Shown here: piece by piece, positions 16,032 through 23,983 of the stretch | Layout of the letters: every line of letters starts with the position of its first letter | Numbering within the stretch: position 1 is the stretch's first letter | NCBI GenBank assembly: GCA_964496275.1 | Contig: CAZBYL010000035.1 | Span: 1 to 26,377, forward strand | Direction: 5' to 3' | Length of the DNA stretch: 26,377 bases | From: CAZBYL01 sp964496275 | GTDB lineage: Bacteria > Synergistota > Synergistia > Synergistales > Synergistaceae | Made by a program: the position numbers and the translations under genes | Notes under the pieces: model-generated | The model's input: the letters and a program-made list of their open reading frames with translations, nothing else | What the model was told of the DNA's origin: nothing | The model's database searches: none

Positions 16032-17047
16032 CCGATAGGGCGGATTTTATCACATCCGAAGCTGAGCCACACGCTGCTTGCCGGGCAGACGGACATTTGT
16101 TCTGTCTCGCTCAGGCTTGCTCTTGCCTTTATTATGGTTCCGTATGTTTCTACAGAGATGAGTACGGAGCATCTTCCTCTTTCGAGTGTCATCTGTGTCA
16201 CGGTTCCGAACAGCGTGTTAATTTTATCCTCTTGCGGTTTTGCTTTTGAAAGCGTTATGTCCGATGGGTTTATTACTCCCGCGCTCATTCCGGTTTCCGT
16301 GCAAACCGCTTCTATTTTTTGTCCGTCCGCAAGAGCCAGTACCGCCTTGCCGCAGTTCACCGCCCAGCGCCCCTGTAATATGTTTTCCGTGCCGCGCCCC
16401 ACTATGCGCCCCTTGTATAGGCTGACTATGTCCGCGGCGGCTTCGCATAGCCACGGAAGGTCGTGCGTCGCTACGACTACGGTGGTTCCCCAATCTTTCC
16501 ACGCGGAGATAGCTGCTTCTTTTACGAGCTGCGCGCTTGCTTCGTCAACGTTTGCCGTTGGTTCGTCCAGCAGGAGCACCTTGGGGCGCAGTGCGAGACG
16601 AGAGGCTAGGGCGGCGCGCTGTACTTCGCCTCCGGAGAGTTCATACCATTTGCGGTTTGCAAATTCTTTTGGATCTAGTCCTACTTTCAGCATGGAGTCC
16701 GAGCATATTTTGCTTATGTCCTGCGATATGCCGCGCAGTTTCAGTCCGTATGCAATGTTTTCGTAAACGGTTCTTTTCAGAAGGTATGAGTCTTGCAGCA
16801 GATATGTGACGCTGCGCCTTATCTCTGTTTCGCGGCCAAGGCTCTCTTCTCCGTTGAATAGGATGCTTCCGCTGTATGGCTCGAGATATGCCATGACCTT
16901 AAGCAAGGTGGATTTGCCGCTGCCGTTTGGTCCCGCAAGTCCCAAGACAGCGCCTCTTTGAATTTGCAGGGCATCAATATTTAGTGTTTCAGCCCCGTTT
17001 CTGTATCTGTGTGTGAGATTTTTTATGTCGTAAATGAAAGTGTCCAT
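16028..17047 (-). CDS. tupC: Tungstate (or molybdate) ABC transporter ATP-binding protein
   Basis: This cytosolic ATPase of the importer has 339 residues. Walker A is GPNGSGKST (residues 39-47), the signature is LSGGE (137-141), Walker B with DEPT is at 157-164, and VVATHDLPW holds the switch His. About 110 residues follow the ATPase domain and look like a TOBE/oxyanion-binding regulatory domain, with NTLFGTVTQMTLERGRC. The partner permease ends 34 bp upstream. TupC is preferred over ModC or WtpC because the binding protein is TupA-like. The ATG at 17047 has GGAA about 7 bp upstream. Confidence 0.88.
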   Translation of the reverse strand: MDTFIYDIKNLTHRYRNGAETLNIDALQIQRGAVLGLAGPNGSGKSTLLKVMAYLEPYSGSILFNGEESLGRETEIRRSVTYLLQDSYLLKRTVYENIAYGLKLRGISQDISKICSDSMLKVGLDPKEFANRKWYELSGGEVQRAALASRLALRPKVLLLDEPTANVDEASAQLVKEAAISAWKDWGTTVVVATHDLPWLCEAAADIVSLYKGRIVGRGTENILQGRWAVNCGKAVLALADGQKIEAVCTETGMSAGVINPSDITLSKAKPQEDKINTLFGTVTQMTLERGRCSVLISVETYGTIIKARASLSETEQMSVCPASSVWLSFGCDKIRPIG

Positions 17048-17081
17048 TTTTAATTTCCTCGAAGTGTGTGATGGCGTTATT

Positions 17082-17777
17082 TCAGTTTGCCGCTCTGCGG
17101 CGGAGAAATGAGAGAGCTACGTTGAGCGAAAGTGAGATTGCGAGCAGTATCACGCCGAGAGCTATCCCGAGGGCAAAATCCCCTTTTCCCGTCTCAAGCG
17201 TTATCGCTGTGGTTATGGTGCGTGTGTGCCATTTTATGTTGCCGCCAAGCATCATTGCCGAACCCACCTCGCCTATTATCCTTCCATAGGAGGTAAGCGC
17301 TGCGACCAAGACCTGAAAACGACCCTCCCAAAGGCTTGTGAGAGCGAGTTTTGTTCCGGATGCGCCGAGTGTTTTAAGCGTCATTGCAAGACGCATGTCC
17401 AGCCCTTCTATTGCCGTGGCTGTGTATGAAATTACAATGGGAAGCCCCAGAATGAGCTGTCCTATTGCCATTCCCCTTATTGTAAATAATAGTTCAAAAT
17501 CACCGAGAGGCCCGCTTCTGCATATAAACGCGTAGACCAAAAGCCCTACTACGACTGTCGGAATCGAAAGCAGTGTGTCTGTTGCCGTGCGCAGTGTCCG
17601 TTTGCCGGGGAAATCGAAATATCCGAGCGCAAAGCCCAGCGGCAGCCCAAGACCAAGTATGCCGAGCATCGAAAGACCGGTCAGGCTGAGAGTTGTAAGG
17701 ACGATGTTCAGAGTCTCTTCGTCCATCGAAATAATGAGCCCGATACCTTGTATAAAACCTTCCGCTATGAAATCCAC
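17082..17777 (-). CDS. tupB: Tungstate ABC transporter permease
   Basis: This inner-membrane permease has 231 residues and about five or six hydrophobic segments. The EAA-type loop that docks the ATPase lies around LAMTLKTLGASGTKLALTSL, and SYGRIIGEVGSAMMLGGNI is characteristic of the TupB/WtpB group. The GTG at 17777 is preferred because AGGCGG lies 8 bp upstream. A TTG at 17822 gives a longer frame, but that extension would begin inside the terminator-like hairpin behind tupA. It lies between tupA and tupC in the usual order. Confidence 0.88.
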   Translation of the reverse strand: MDFIAEGFIQGIGLIISMDEETLNIVLTTLSLTGLSMLGILGLGLPLGFALGYFDFPGKRTLRTATDTLLSIPTVVVGLLVYAFICRSGPLGDFELLFTIRGMAIGQLILGLPIVISYTATAIEGLDMRLAMTLKTLGASGTKLALTSLWEGRFQVLVAALTSYGRIIGEVGSAMMLGGNIKWHTRTITTAITLETGKGDFALGIALGVILLAISLSLNVALSFLRRRAAN

Positions 17778-17812
17778 GAAAAATACCGCCTTTGCTAAAG
17801 AGTAAAAATAGA

Positions 17813-17837
17813 GGGGCTTCAAGCAATCTGAAGCCCC
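17813..17837 (-). terminator. Intercistronic hairpin between tupA and tupB
   Basis: GGGGCTTCA and TGAAGCCCC form a perfect 9-bp stem with a 7-base loop. On the minus strand it is followed by ctctattttta. It begins about 28 bp after the tupA stop. It looks like an intrinsic terminator with a weak U-tract, which would let part of the transcripts reach tupBC and give more binding protein than transporter. Confidence 0.65.
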
Positions 17838-17864
17838 GTAAATCCAAAGTAAGCTCTGACCGGA

Positions 17865-18716
17865 TTAGTGTCCGGCTCTTTTTGCCGCGTTCGGGAAGAA
17901 GAGCTGTTTGCCTTCGAGCTTGAAGTTCGCTATATCCTGCTGAACCTTTGATGATGTTATCCAGTCGATATACTTCAGCGCCAAGTCGTATTTTACATGA
18001 CCATACTTGAGCGGGTTTACTGCCATTACGCTGTACTGGTTGAGGAGGTTCTTGTCTCCCTCAACGAGGATGACAAGTCCCGGTTTGCCCTTGAGTCCGC
18101 TCTCGTACTTCACGAAAGTTCCGCGGTCGGTAAGGGCGTAGCCTTTTTGCTCCGCAGCGATGTTTATTGTCTTAAGCATTCCCTGACCTGTCTGGACGTA
18201 CCACTTGGCTTTGTCAAAATTCTTTATTCCGGCTTTCGCGAGAAGTTTGAGTTCTGCTGAGTGTGTGCCGGATTTGTCCGCACGGCTCACAAGGGGCAGC
18301 TCTTTCTTTGCTATTGCCGCAAGTGCGTCCGTTACAGGTTTTCCTTTGATTCCCGCAGGGTCGTTCGCGGGGCCGATAAGCACAAAGTCGTTGTACATAA
18401 CCTGGCGGCGGTTGGCTCCTGCCTCATCTGCCATGAACTTATCTTCGGCCGCAGGGTCGTGAGTCAGAACCACGTCAACGTCTCCGTTGCGTCCATGTTT
18501 GAGCGCCGCTCCCGTGCCTACCGATACCCACTGAATTTCAATTCCGGTGTCTTTGAGAAGTATGGGTGCAAGATAGTCCAAAAGCCCCGTGTTGTCTGTG
18601 CTTGTCGTCGTTGCCATTCTGAGAACGGGAGCCTTTGCCGTTGCCATTGTGCCGAATGCCAGCACACAGGCAATGAGCATTGCGATAACGATTGAATAAC
18701 GCTTGTTGATACGCAT
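17865..18716 (-). CDS. tupA: Tungstate ABC transporter substrate-binding protein
   Basis: This periplasmic oxyanion-binding protein has 283 residues. Residues 1-29 form a signal peptide: basic MRINKRYS, a hydrophobic core, then ATAKA before the cleavage site. The mature part opens with VLRMATTTSTDNTGLLD, the TupA motif whose TTTS residues contact tungstate. VSVGTGAALKHGRNGDVDVVLTHDP and SRADKSGTHSAE are also typical. The ATG at 18716 is chosen because AGGAGGGG lies about 10 bp upstream and the signal peptide then starts correctly; a longer frame to 18836 would translate the riboswitch region. A Moco/Tuco-type riboswitch precedes it. Specificity for tungstate over molybdate is inferred from the family. 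Confidence 0.93.
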   Translation of the reverse strand: MRINKRYSIVIAMLIACVLAFGTMATAKAPVLRMATTTSTDNTGLLDYLAPILLKDTGIEIQWVSVGTGAALKHGRNGDVDVVLTHDPAAEDKFMADEAGANRRQVMYNDFVLIGPANDPAGIKGKPVTDALAAIAKKELPLVSRADKSGTHSAELKLLAKAGIKNFDKAKWYVQTGQGMLKTINIAAEQKGYALTDRGTFVKYESGLKGKPGLVILVEGDKNLLNQYSVMAVNPLKYGHVKYDLALKYIDWITSSKVQQDIANFKLEGKQLFFPNAAKRAGH

Positions 18717-18819
18717 GGGTACAAAACCCCTCCTTATAGTGTATGTACTGCACTGAAACCGAAACTGTACGCGAAAAGAAGAGAAGGGTTTTACCGATAT
18801 GGCGAGGTTAAAATTGCCT

Positions 18820-18954
18820 TTCTGCCCTTTCCGCAATGGGAGACGGGGCTGTTTCCGACCCCGCCCTGACGTCCGTTTTCCATAGCATTAGCCTTAGGAA
18901 AGACGGATTCGGGTGTTCAGCGGAGTAAATATCTCTCCGCTAAGCAGTATTCTA
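18820..18954 (-). promoter_or_regulatory. Moco/Tuco-type riboswitch 1 in the tupA leader, with -10 element
   Basis: Read on the minus strand, the core has GTCAGGG, a hairpin CGGGG..CCCCG, CTCCC, then GGAAAGG. This is the order of the molybdenum-cofactor riboswitch 3' half, as I recall it from the E. coli moaA leader (CCAGGG, hairpin, GCCTCCC, GGAAAGG). The preceding arm is TCCGT (complement of 18903-18907) paired with ACGGA (complement of 18872-18876), enclosing CCTAAGG and CTATGG. A 7-bp hairpin at 18919-18941 lies before the aptamer, and TAGAAT at 18949-18954 would be the -10. The aptamer ends about 105 bp before the tupA ATG. Sensing of Moco or its tungsten analogue would shut down uptake when cofactor is plentiful. 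Confidence 0.75.
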
Positions 18955-19026
18955 CACTATTTGTTCAGTTTTGTGTATTATTGTTTTGCAATAAATGAAA
19001 CTTAGTTGCATTTAAATAAAATAAGT

Positions 19027-19052
19027 GCGGAACAGCTGGGGAACTGTTCCGC
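19027..19052 (-). terminator. Terminator-like hairpin between the two riboswitches
   Basis: GCGGAACAG and CTGTTCCGC form a 9-bp perfect stem with an 8-base loop. On the minus strand it is followed by acttattttattt, a broken U-tract. It lies between riboswitch 2 and the tupA promoter and would act as a second block to read-through. Confidence 0.5.
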
Positions 19053-19093
19053 GAAGGAATGGGATTTTGTTGGAAAAAAACCTGCTAAAACAA

Positions 19094-19126
19094 GACGGCC
19101 TGTCCTCTTGCGAAAGACAGGCCGTC
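19094..19126 (-). terminator. Intrinsic terminator behind riboswitch 2
   Basis: GACGGCCTGTC and GACAGGCCGTC form a perfect 11-bp stem with an 11-base loop. On the minus strand ttgttttagcagg and then seven T follow. No T-run follows on the plus strand, so it serves minus-strand transcripts. It begins about 18 bp after riboswitch 2 and is therefore the likely expression platform or end of that RNA. Confidence 0.75.
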
Positions 19127-19143
19127 AGTAATTGCACATTCAG

Positions 19144-19243
19144 CCGGTCTCCTTTCCAAAGGGAGGCTTCGCCGTTTCCGGCGGAACCCTGACGGCCGTG
19201 CTGCCATAGAAAAGCTCCTTAGGCGAATACGGCTCGGAGAACC
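19144..19243 (-). promoter_or_regulatory. Moco/Tuco-type riboswitch 2, without a downstream ORF of its own
   Basis: On the minus strand the closing stem pairs TCTCC (complement of 19236-19240) with GGAGA (complement of 19148-19152). Inside are GCCGT paired with ACGGC, enclosing CCTAAGG and CTATGG, then CGTCAGGG, a CGCCG..CGGCG hairpin with a GAAA loop, GCCTCCC and TGGAAAGG. The order and the conserved words are the same as in riboswitch 1, while the stems differ by compensating changes, which supports a real RNA fold. The 3' half closely resembles the E. coli moaA Moco element. It is followed by a strong terminator and not by a gene. Confidence 0.75.
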
Positions 19244-19261
19244 ATGGTGTTGCTGTCTTGA

Positions 19262-19290
19262 ATCTTACATTGTGTTCGCGCAAAAAACAA
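19262..19290 (-). promoter_or_regulatory. Candidate promoter of riboswitch 2
   Basis: On the minus strand TTGTTT (complement of 19285-19290), a 17-bp spacer and TAAGAT (complement of 19262-19267) precede the aptamer by about 20 bp. The -35 is weak. The position agrees with an RNA that begins just before the closing stem. Confidence 0.4.
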
Positions 19291-19333
19291 GTATTTTGTT
19301 CATAGATTGCGTCTCGTAAATTAAATCATAAGT

Positions 19334-20728
19334 CTATTCATAGATGTCCTCGAGAGAAACGAGCAGCGCTCCGCTGTTTTTTGCTCGTTCCTCAAGTCTC
19401 TTTGTAAATCCTGATTTTGAAAATATTGCATAATACCGCTTCAAAGGCTCTCTCACAAGCCCGGAACGAAAGATAAGCGTCTCCAAAACACCCTCGCCAA
19501 CCGGCTCCGACGGATACTTACACTCACAGAACAGTGCGCTCTCTCCTGTTTGGTCGGTGCAGACAATATCAATCTCTTCCTGCTGTTTTGTTTCGCTGTT
19601 TGCGCCCCACCATCTGCCTATGGCGGATGGGAAGAACGGAAGGCGCCCGATGTTTTGGTATATGTATTGTGTACATATTTTCTCAAACACGGCTCCCATG
19701 TATGAGGGTATTCCGCTTTCTAAGATGCGCCCGCAAACTTCTTCTCCATAGCCGTTCTGTATCATGGCGCTGTTTGGCGGTATGAAGCGATACCAGAAAC
19801 GGTATAGCAGGTCACTTACATAGTATAAGCTCTTGCGTCCCTCCTTCGAAAAAATGGGGGTTTCTCTGTCCACAATGCCAAGCTCGGTGAGAACAGAAAT
19901 TTTTTGCGCACATGAACTTGTATTCAAACCGCTTTTTGCAGCTATTTCGTTAAGCCTGCTCGCCCCTCCCGCTATTGCGGAAATAAGGGCATAGTACGAT
20001 GCGGGGTCTCTCAGTTCTTGTTTCAGAAGATTGCCCGGCTCCTCAAAAAGCGGGGAGTCACGCCTAAGCATTGCTGATATAAGCCCCGATTTAAAATCGC
20101 CGCAGCCGTTGAAATAACAGGCGTAAAGAGGTATTCCGCCTGTCACCCCAAATATCCTTGCATTGTCCTCGTTTGTAAGCTGCGGATTCAGTTTTGCCGT
20201 GTCCCTGTAGTTCAGCGCCTCCACTTTGAACTGCGCTGTTCTCCTTCCGTAGAGAGGGCTTTTTGTCCCGAGAACTTGATTTTCCATAAAACTCATAGAA
20301 GACCCGCACAAAATAAGAAATATTTTGCCTTTGCTCATAACGTGGTCAATAGCGTGCTGGAGCTGAGATGATACGGAAGGGTCCGACTCGGCAAACCAAG
20401 GATACTCGTCTATGACAAAAATGAGCCGCTTTTCTCTTCCTATTTTTGAGACATGCTCCAATATGGACGCGAAATCATCAAATTTCGGATAAGTTGAGGT
20501 TCCCGGGTTCTCGTATTCCGCAATGGCTCCGGACAGAGCTGTTATATTCATGTTTTTTTCAGCCTCAAGAGCCGGAAAAAAGATAACATCCTGCTTGTTT
20601 CGGCAGAATTTGGATATCAGCGTGGTCTTGCCCACACGCCTGCGCCCGTAAATTACAGCCATTTCGAAACGCCCGCCGGCATACATCTCTTCCATGCGCT
20701 CAAGCTCTTTCTCTCTTCCTACAAACAT
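19334..20728 (-). CDS. AAA ATPase of the archaeal-ATPase/DUF234 type with a nuclease-like C-terminus
   Basis: The 464-residue cytosolic protein starts FVGREKELERMEEMY, typical of this group. Walker A is YGRRRVGKTT (residues about 27-36) and Walker B is RLIFVIDEYPW, with Asp107 and Glu108. A winged-helix-like segment follows (ISAIAGGASRLNEIAAKSG). The C-terminal DUF234 region has EEIDIVCTDQ with Asp387, then FCECKY with Glu402 and Lys404, the layout of a PD-(D/E)xK nuclease core. Its cellular role is not settled; such genes are common in archaea and anaerobic bacteria, often in variable regions. GGGAGGGG lies about 6 bp before the ATG. It stands alone between the tup leader and trkA. Confidence 0.85.
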   Translation of the reverse strand: MFVGREKELERMEEMYAGGRFEMAVIYGRRRVGKTTLISKFCRNKQDVIFFPALEAEKNMNITALSGAIAEYENPGTSTYPKFDDFASILEHVSKIGREKRLIFVIDEYPWFAESDPSVSSQLQHAIDHVMSKGKIFLILCGSSMSFMENQVLGTKSPLYGRRTAQFKVEALNYRDTAKLNPQLTNEDNARIFGVTGGIPLYACYFNGCGDFKSGLISAMLRRDSPLFEEPGNLLKQELRDPASYYALISAIAGGASRLNEIAAKSGLNTSSCAQKISVLTELGIVDRETPIFSKEGRKSLYYVSDLLYRFWYRFIPPNSAMIQNGYGEEVCGRILESGIPSYMGAVFEKICTQYIYQNIGRLPFFPSAIGRWWGANSETKQQEEIDIVCTDQTGESALFCECKYPSEPVGEGVLETLIFRSGLVREPLKRYYAIFSKSGFTKRLEERAKNSGALLVSLEDIYE

Positions 20729-20763
20729 GGCTTTCCCCTCCCTTGCGTCTAAAGCAATTATAC

Positions 20764-20833
20764 CATTTTACTTGCAAATAACTTATTTGTAATTTACTTA
20801 TTTATAAATAACTTATTTACGAATAAGTAAAAT
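20764..20833. promoter_or_regulatory. AT-rich palindromic and direct-repeat region between the ATPase gene and trkA
   Basis: CATTTTACTT at the left is matched by AAGTAAAATG at the right, so the block is bounded by an inverted repeat. Inside, AAATAACTTATTT occurs at 20776-20788 and 20806-20818, 30 bp apart, with similar ACTTATTT words between. The block lies directly upstream of the divergent ATPase and trkA genes and must contain at least part of the ATPase promoter. It looks like an operator array, but I know no matching regulator. Confidence 0.45.
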
Positions 20834-20959
20834 GCAAGGGTTTGGCGTCTCTTGAGGTGATGGAGCCGCAAGCGCGGTTTTATTTGACCTGTACAGGACA
20901 ATACCCTATACTCATCTGAAATTAAGCAGCTATTACTTACAGTGAAGGGCGGTATGGCT

Positions 20960-22333
20960 TTGCGTATCGTTATCGTCGGAGCCGGCGAAGTCGGTTCCAA
21001 TGTTGCGAAGAATCTTTCTGCCGACGGACATGATATTGTTGTTGTGGAAGAGGATGAGATCAGGGCGTCAAGAATAGAAAACGACCTTGACGTTATTGTT
21101 GTGAGGGGCAACGGAGCGAGGCCGAGCGTGCTTGAAAGAGCCGGGCTTTCAAAGGAGTCCGACAGCACAAACCTTTTAATTGCCTGTACCAATAAAGACG
21201 AAGTGAATATAATGGCGTGCTGGATAGCCAAGAAGATGGGAGTACCCCATGTTATTTCCCGTGCCGTGGGTCTTGAATTTACCGATAACGAGCACTGGGC
21301 CAATGATCTCGGAATAGATATGCTTATATCTCCGGAACGCTCTGTCGCCAAGGAAGTCGAAGAGCTTCTTGAGGTTCGCGGCGCGATTCACGCCACAGAG
21401 ATAGCCGGAGGGCGCGCGGGGATATATGTGTTTAAAGCCGCTCCCGATTCTTCCGCCTGCGGTTTGCCCCTTTACAAGATACGAGAAAAGAATCCCTCGC
21501 TGATAACGCTTATCGTATGTATCCAAAGGGGAGGCAAGAGCTTTGTACCGAAGGCGAACGATACAATAGAGCCGGGAGACATCTGCTATACGATGTGCTA
21601 CAGAAATCAGGCTCACGACTTGGAGTCGATATTCCAGCCCTCTTTGAGCAAGAAACTGCGCAATGTTTTTATCATAGGCTGCGGCAAGATAGGTTTCCAA
21701 ACGGCGCGCAGATTGCTTTCACGTGCGCCCAGGATTGACGTGTGCCTTTTTGACGAAGATAGGGCAAAGTGCGACAGGATAGCTGCCGAGCTTCCCACAG
21801 CGCTTGTGATCTGCGGTGACGGAGCGGACGCGGATTTGCTGCGCTCCGAGGGAATAGAGAGGGCGGATGGATTCGTCGCAGCCACAGACCAGGACGAGAA
21901 GAATTTGATGCTCGCGGTTCTCGGAAAGACTCTGGGCGCTTCAAAGGGCATAGCGGTCGTCAAACGGTCGAATTACCTTGGAATGACAAACTATATTCCT
22001 GTTGACGCGATAGTGAACAGAAACCAGACTTTGGCGGACGTTATCATAAAGAATGTCCGTTATCCCGGTTCGTCAAAGGTTCTTACCGTATTCGAAGAAA
22101 TCAGCGCGGAGACGCTTGAAATAACTGTCTCTCCCGGGTCTCCCGCAGCGGGCAAGAGTCTTGCCGAGATGAAGATGCCCGCGGGTTCCGTCATAGGTAT
22201 GCTGGAGCGGGACAGAAATGTCCTTATTCCTACGGGAACCACAGTGATAGCCGAGGGAGATAAAGTGGCGATTTTTGCCTCGACGGAGGTAATGCCCATC
22301 GCGATGCAGAAATTCGGCGAGTCAGCACAATGA
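20960..22333 (+). CDS. trkA: Trk potassium uptake regulatory subunit TrkA
   Basis: TrkA is the cytosolic NAD(H)/nucleotide-binding ring that gates the TrkH channel. The 457-residue protein is the full-length form with two tandem RCK units. Each begins with a Rossmann motif: VIVGAGEVGSNVAKNL at the N-terminus and FIIGCGKIGFQTARRLL near the middle. A TrkA-C subdomain follows each unit. The TTG at 20960 is preferred because AAGGGCGG lies 7 bp upstream and the protein then starts like other TrkA proteins (RIVIVGAGEVG). The in-frame ATG at 20954 is only one base from that site, and a GTG at 20942 has none. It overlaps trkH by 4 bp. Confidence 0.93.
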   Translation: MRIVIVGAGEVGSNVAKNLSADGHDIVVVEEDEIRASRIENDLDVIVVRGNGARPSVLERAGLSKESDSTNLLIACTNKDEVNIMACWIAKKMGVPHVISRAVGLEFTDNEHWANDLGIDMLISPERSVAKEVEELLEVRGAIHATEIAGGRAGIYVFKAAPDSSACGLPLYKIREKNPSLITLIVCIQRGGKSFVPKANDTIEPGDICYTMCYRNQAHDLESIFQPSLSKKLRNVFIIGCGKIGFQTARRLLSRAPRIDVCLFDEDRAKCDRIAAELPTALVICGDGADADLLRSEGIERADGFVAATDQDEKNLMLAVLGKTLGASKGIAVVKRSNYLGMTNYIPVDAIVNRNQTLADVIIKNVRYPGSSKVLTVFEEISAETLEITVSPGSPAAGKSLAEMKMPAGSVIGMLERDRNVLIPTGTTVIAEGDKVAIFASTEVMPIAMQKFGESAQ

Positions 22334-23781
22334 GACTTCGCATCCTTGCCAGATTCCTATCTTTAATCATCGCGGTTATCTCCGTGAGTATGCTCTTTCC
22401 TCTCGGGTGGGCGATTAAAGACGGTTCCGCCGATATACGCTCTTTTCTTATCTCTATAGGAATAGGGGCTGTCTCTTGCTCTGTGCTCTACTTTCTGGGC
22501 AGAGGTGCAGACCCCAAGGATATGGGAACCCGCGAGGCTTTTGCGGCAGTCACTTTTGCTTGGGTTTTCGCATCTTTGCAGGGCTGCCTGCCCTATATGA
22601 TAGGCGGGTGGATACCCTCCTTTACTGATGCCTACTTTGAGGCTATGTCAGGATTTACGACGACAGGTTCAACGATACTTACAAATATAGAGATAAATCC
22701 GCGCGGTATTCTCATGTGGCGTTCGCAGACTCAGTGGCTTGGAGGAATGGGGATAGTCGTTCTTACCATCGCGCTGCTGCCGATGCTCGGTGTGACAATG
22801 ACTCAGCTTTTCAAAGCGGAGTCTCCGGGGCCGGTGCTTGAAAAAATAAGTCCGCGTATACAGGATATGGCCACAATGCTGTGGCAGGTGTATCTCGGCA
22901 TAACGGTTTTCGGCGTGCTGCTTTTGATGTGCGGCGGTATGAGCCTCTATGAGTCTATATGTCATGTTTTCACTGCTGTCTCTACAGGCGGATTCTCACC
23001 TAAGAATATGAGTGTGGGGGAGTATCATTCCGCGTGGTACGACTGGTCTCTGACTCTTGTCATGTTCTTGTCAGGCGCGAATTTCAGCCTCCATCTGCTG
23101 GCTTTGAAAAAGAAAAGCCTCAAGCCGTATCTTGATCCGGAATTTACGATATATACGAAGATAGTGCTGTTTTCAACCATTACCATTGCCTATTTCATAT
23201 ACGCCGGAGGTTTCTTCACAGACGTTATTACCTCTCTGCGTTTTTCCGCTTTTCAGGTCGTGAGCGTTATGACAACCACGGGGTATGCCACCGCCGACTA
23301 CTCTAAGTGGCCAGCATATACTCAGATGCTTTTGGTGCTTCTTATGATTGTCGGAGGCTGCGCAGGGTCAACAGCCGGAGCTATAAAGTGCGTACGCCTT
23401 CAAATACTCGGCAAGCAGATATCAGCCGAGCTGCGCAGGTTTATCCACCCTCATGCCGTTGTTCCCGTGCGTCTTGGGGAGCATGCGATAGACCCTTCTA
23501 TGGCGTTTTCGTCTGCAACCTTCATCGGGCTGTATATGCTTATATTCTTCTTGTCCGCACTTGCCGTAACGGCCACAGGTACTGATATTCTGACAGCGTT
23601 TACCGGGGTTGCCGCCACCATCGGCAATGTCGGCCCCGGGTTGGGCGCGGTAGGCCCCGTGGATAATTTCGCATCTCAGCATGTGTTCTCAAAATGGGTG
23701 TACACTTTCTGTATGCTGTGCGGCAGGCTTGAGCTGTACACTGTTCTCGTTCTTTTCACCAAGGACGCATGGAAAAGGTAG
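22330..23781 (+). CDS. trkH: Trk potassium uptake channel subunit TrkH
   Basis: This 483-residue inner-membrane protein has many hydrophobic segments arranged as four pore-loop repeats. FEAMSGFTTTGSTIL holds the first selectivity filter (TTGST). FTAVSTGGFSPKN, SVMTTTGYATADY and GVAATIGNVGPGLG carry the following ones. WRSQTQWLGGMGIVVL is a conserved TrkH segment. The ATG overlaps the trkA stop (ATGA), so the two subunits are made together. The protein imports potassium with TrkA as regulatory ring. A terminator follows about 90 bp downstream. Confidence 0.95.
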   Translation: MRLRILARFLSLIIAVISVSMLFPLGWAIKDGSADIRSFLISIGIGAVSCSVLYFLGRGADPKDMGTREAFAAVTFAWVFASLQGCLPYMIGGWIPSFTDAYFEAMSGFTTTGSTILTNIEINPRGILMWRSQTQWLGGMGIVVLTIALLPMLGVTMTQLFKAESPGPVLEKISPRIQDMATMLWQVYLGITVFGVLLLMCGGMSLYESICHVFTAVSTGGFSPKNMSVGEYHSAWYDWSLTLVMFLSGANFSLHLLALKKKSLKPYLDPEFTIYTKIVLFSTITIAYFIYAGGFFTDVITSLRFSAFQVVSVMTTTGYATADYSKWPAYTQMLLVLLMIVGGCAGSTAGAIKCVRLQILGKQISAELRRFIHPHAVVPVRLGEHAIDPSMAFSSATFIGLYMLIFFLSALAVTATGTDILTAFTGVAATIGNVGPGLGAVGPVDNFASQHVFSKWVYTFCMLCGRLELYTVLVLFTKDAWKR

Positions 23782-23870
23782 GAAATAAGTTTAATACTAT
23801 ATTTATAAGATTCAAAAGTTTATCTCCTCAAAACTTTTCAAAACAGAAAAATTTGGGTTATTTCGTCTGT

Positions 23871-23901
23871 GCCGCGGTTTTCGGAACTGCGGCAATTTTT
23901 T
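23871..23901 (+). terminator. Intrinsic terminator of the trkAH operon
   Basis: GCCGC-GGTT and AAC-TGCGGC form a stem with one mismatch and a ttcgg loop. It is followed by aatttttta. It lies 90 bp behind trkH; the rest of 23782-23928 shows nothing else. Confidence 0.7.
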
Positions 23902-23928
23902 ATGCACCGGATATCCACAAAGTTAATC

Positions 23929-23975
23929 ACACAATATGCAGTGTTTGGTGGAGAACTTGTGCATGTATATAGTGT
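23929..23975 (+). promoter_or_regulatory. Pair of NrdR-box-like palindromes upstream of nrdJ
   Basis: The known NrdR box is close to ACACWATATATWGTGT. ACACAATATGCAGTGT at 23929-23944 matches 14 of 16 positions. TGCATGTATATAGTGT at 23960-23975 matches 11 of 16, with a perfect right half. The boxes start 31 bp apart, three helical turns, which is the spacing usual for NrdR sites. They end 8 bp before the -35 of the nrdJ promoter. NrdR is an ATP/dATP-sensing repressor of ribonucleotide reductase genes, so this fits well. Confidence 0.8.
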
Positions 23976-23983
23976 GGTAACTC

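Noticed and set aside
18717..18836. N-terminal extension of TupA to an upstream start
   Set aside because: The extension would precede the signal peptide and translate leader RNA; the AGGAGG site serves the ATG at 18716.
23769..23972. 67-residue frame overlapping the end of trkH
   Set aside because: It runs through the trkAH terminator hairpin, has no ribosome binding site and its protein is not recognisable.
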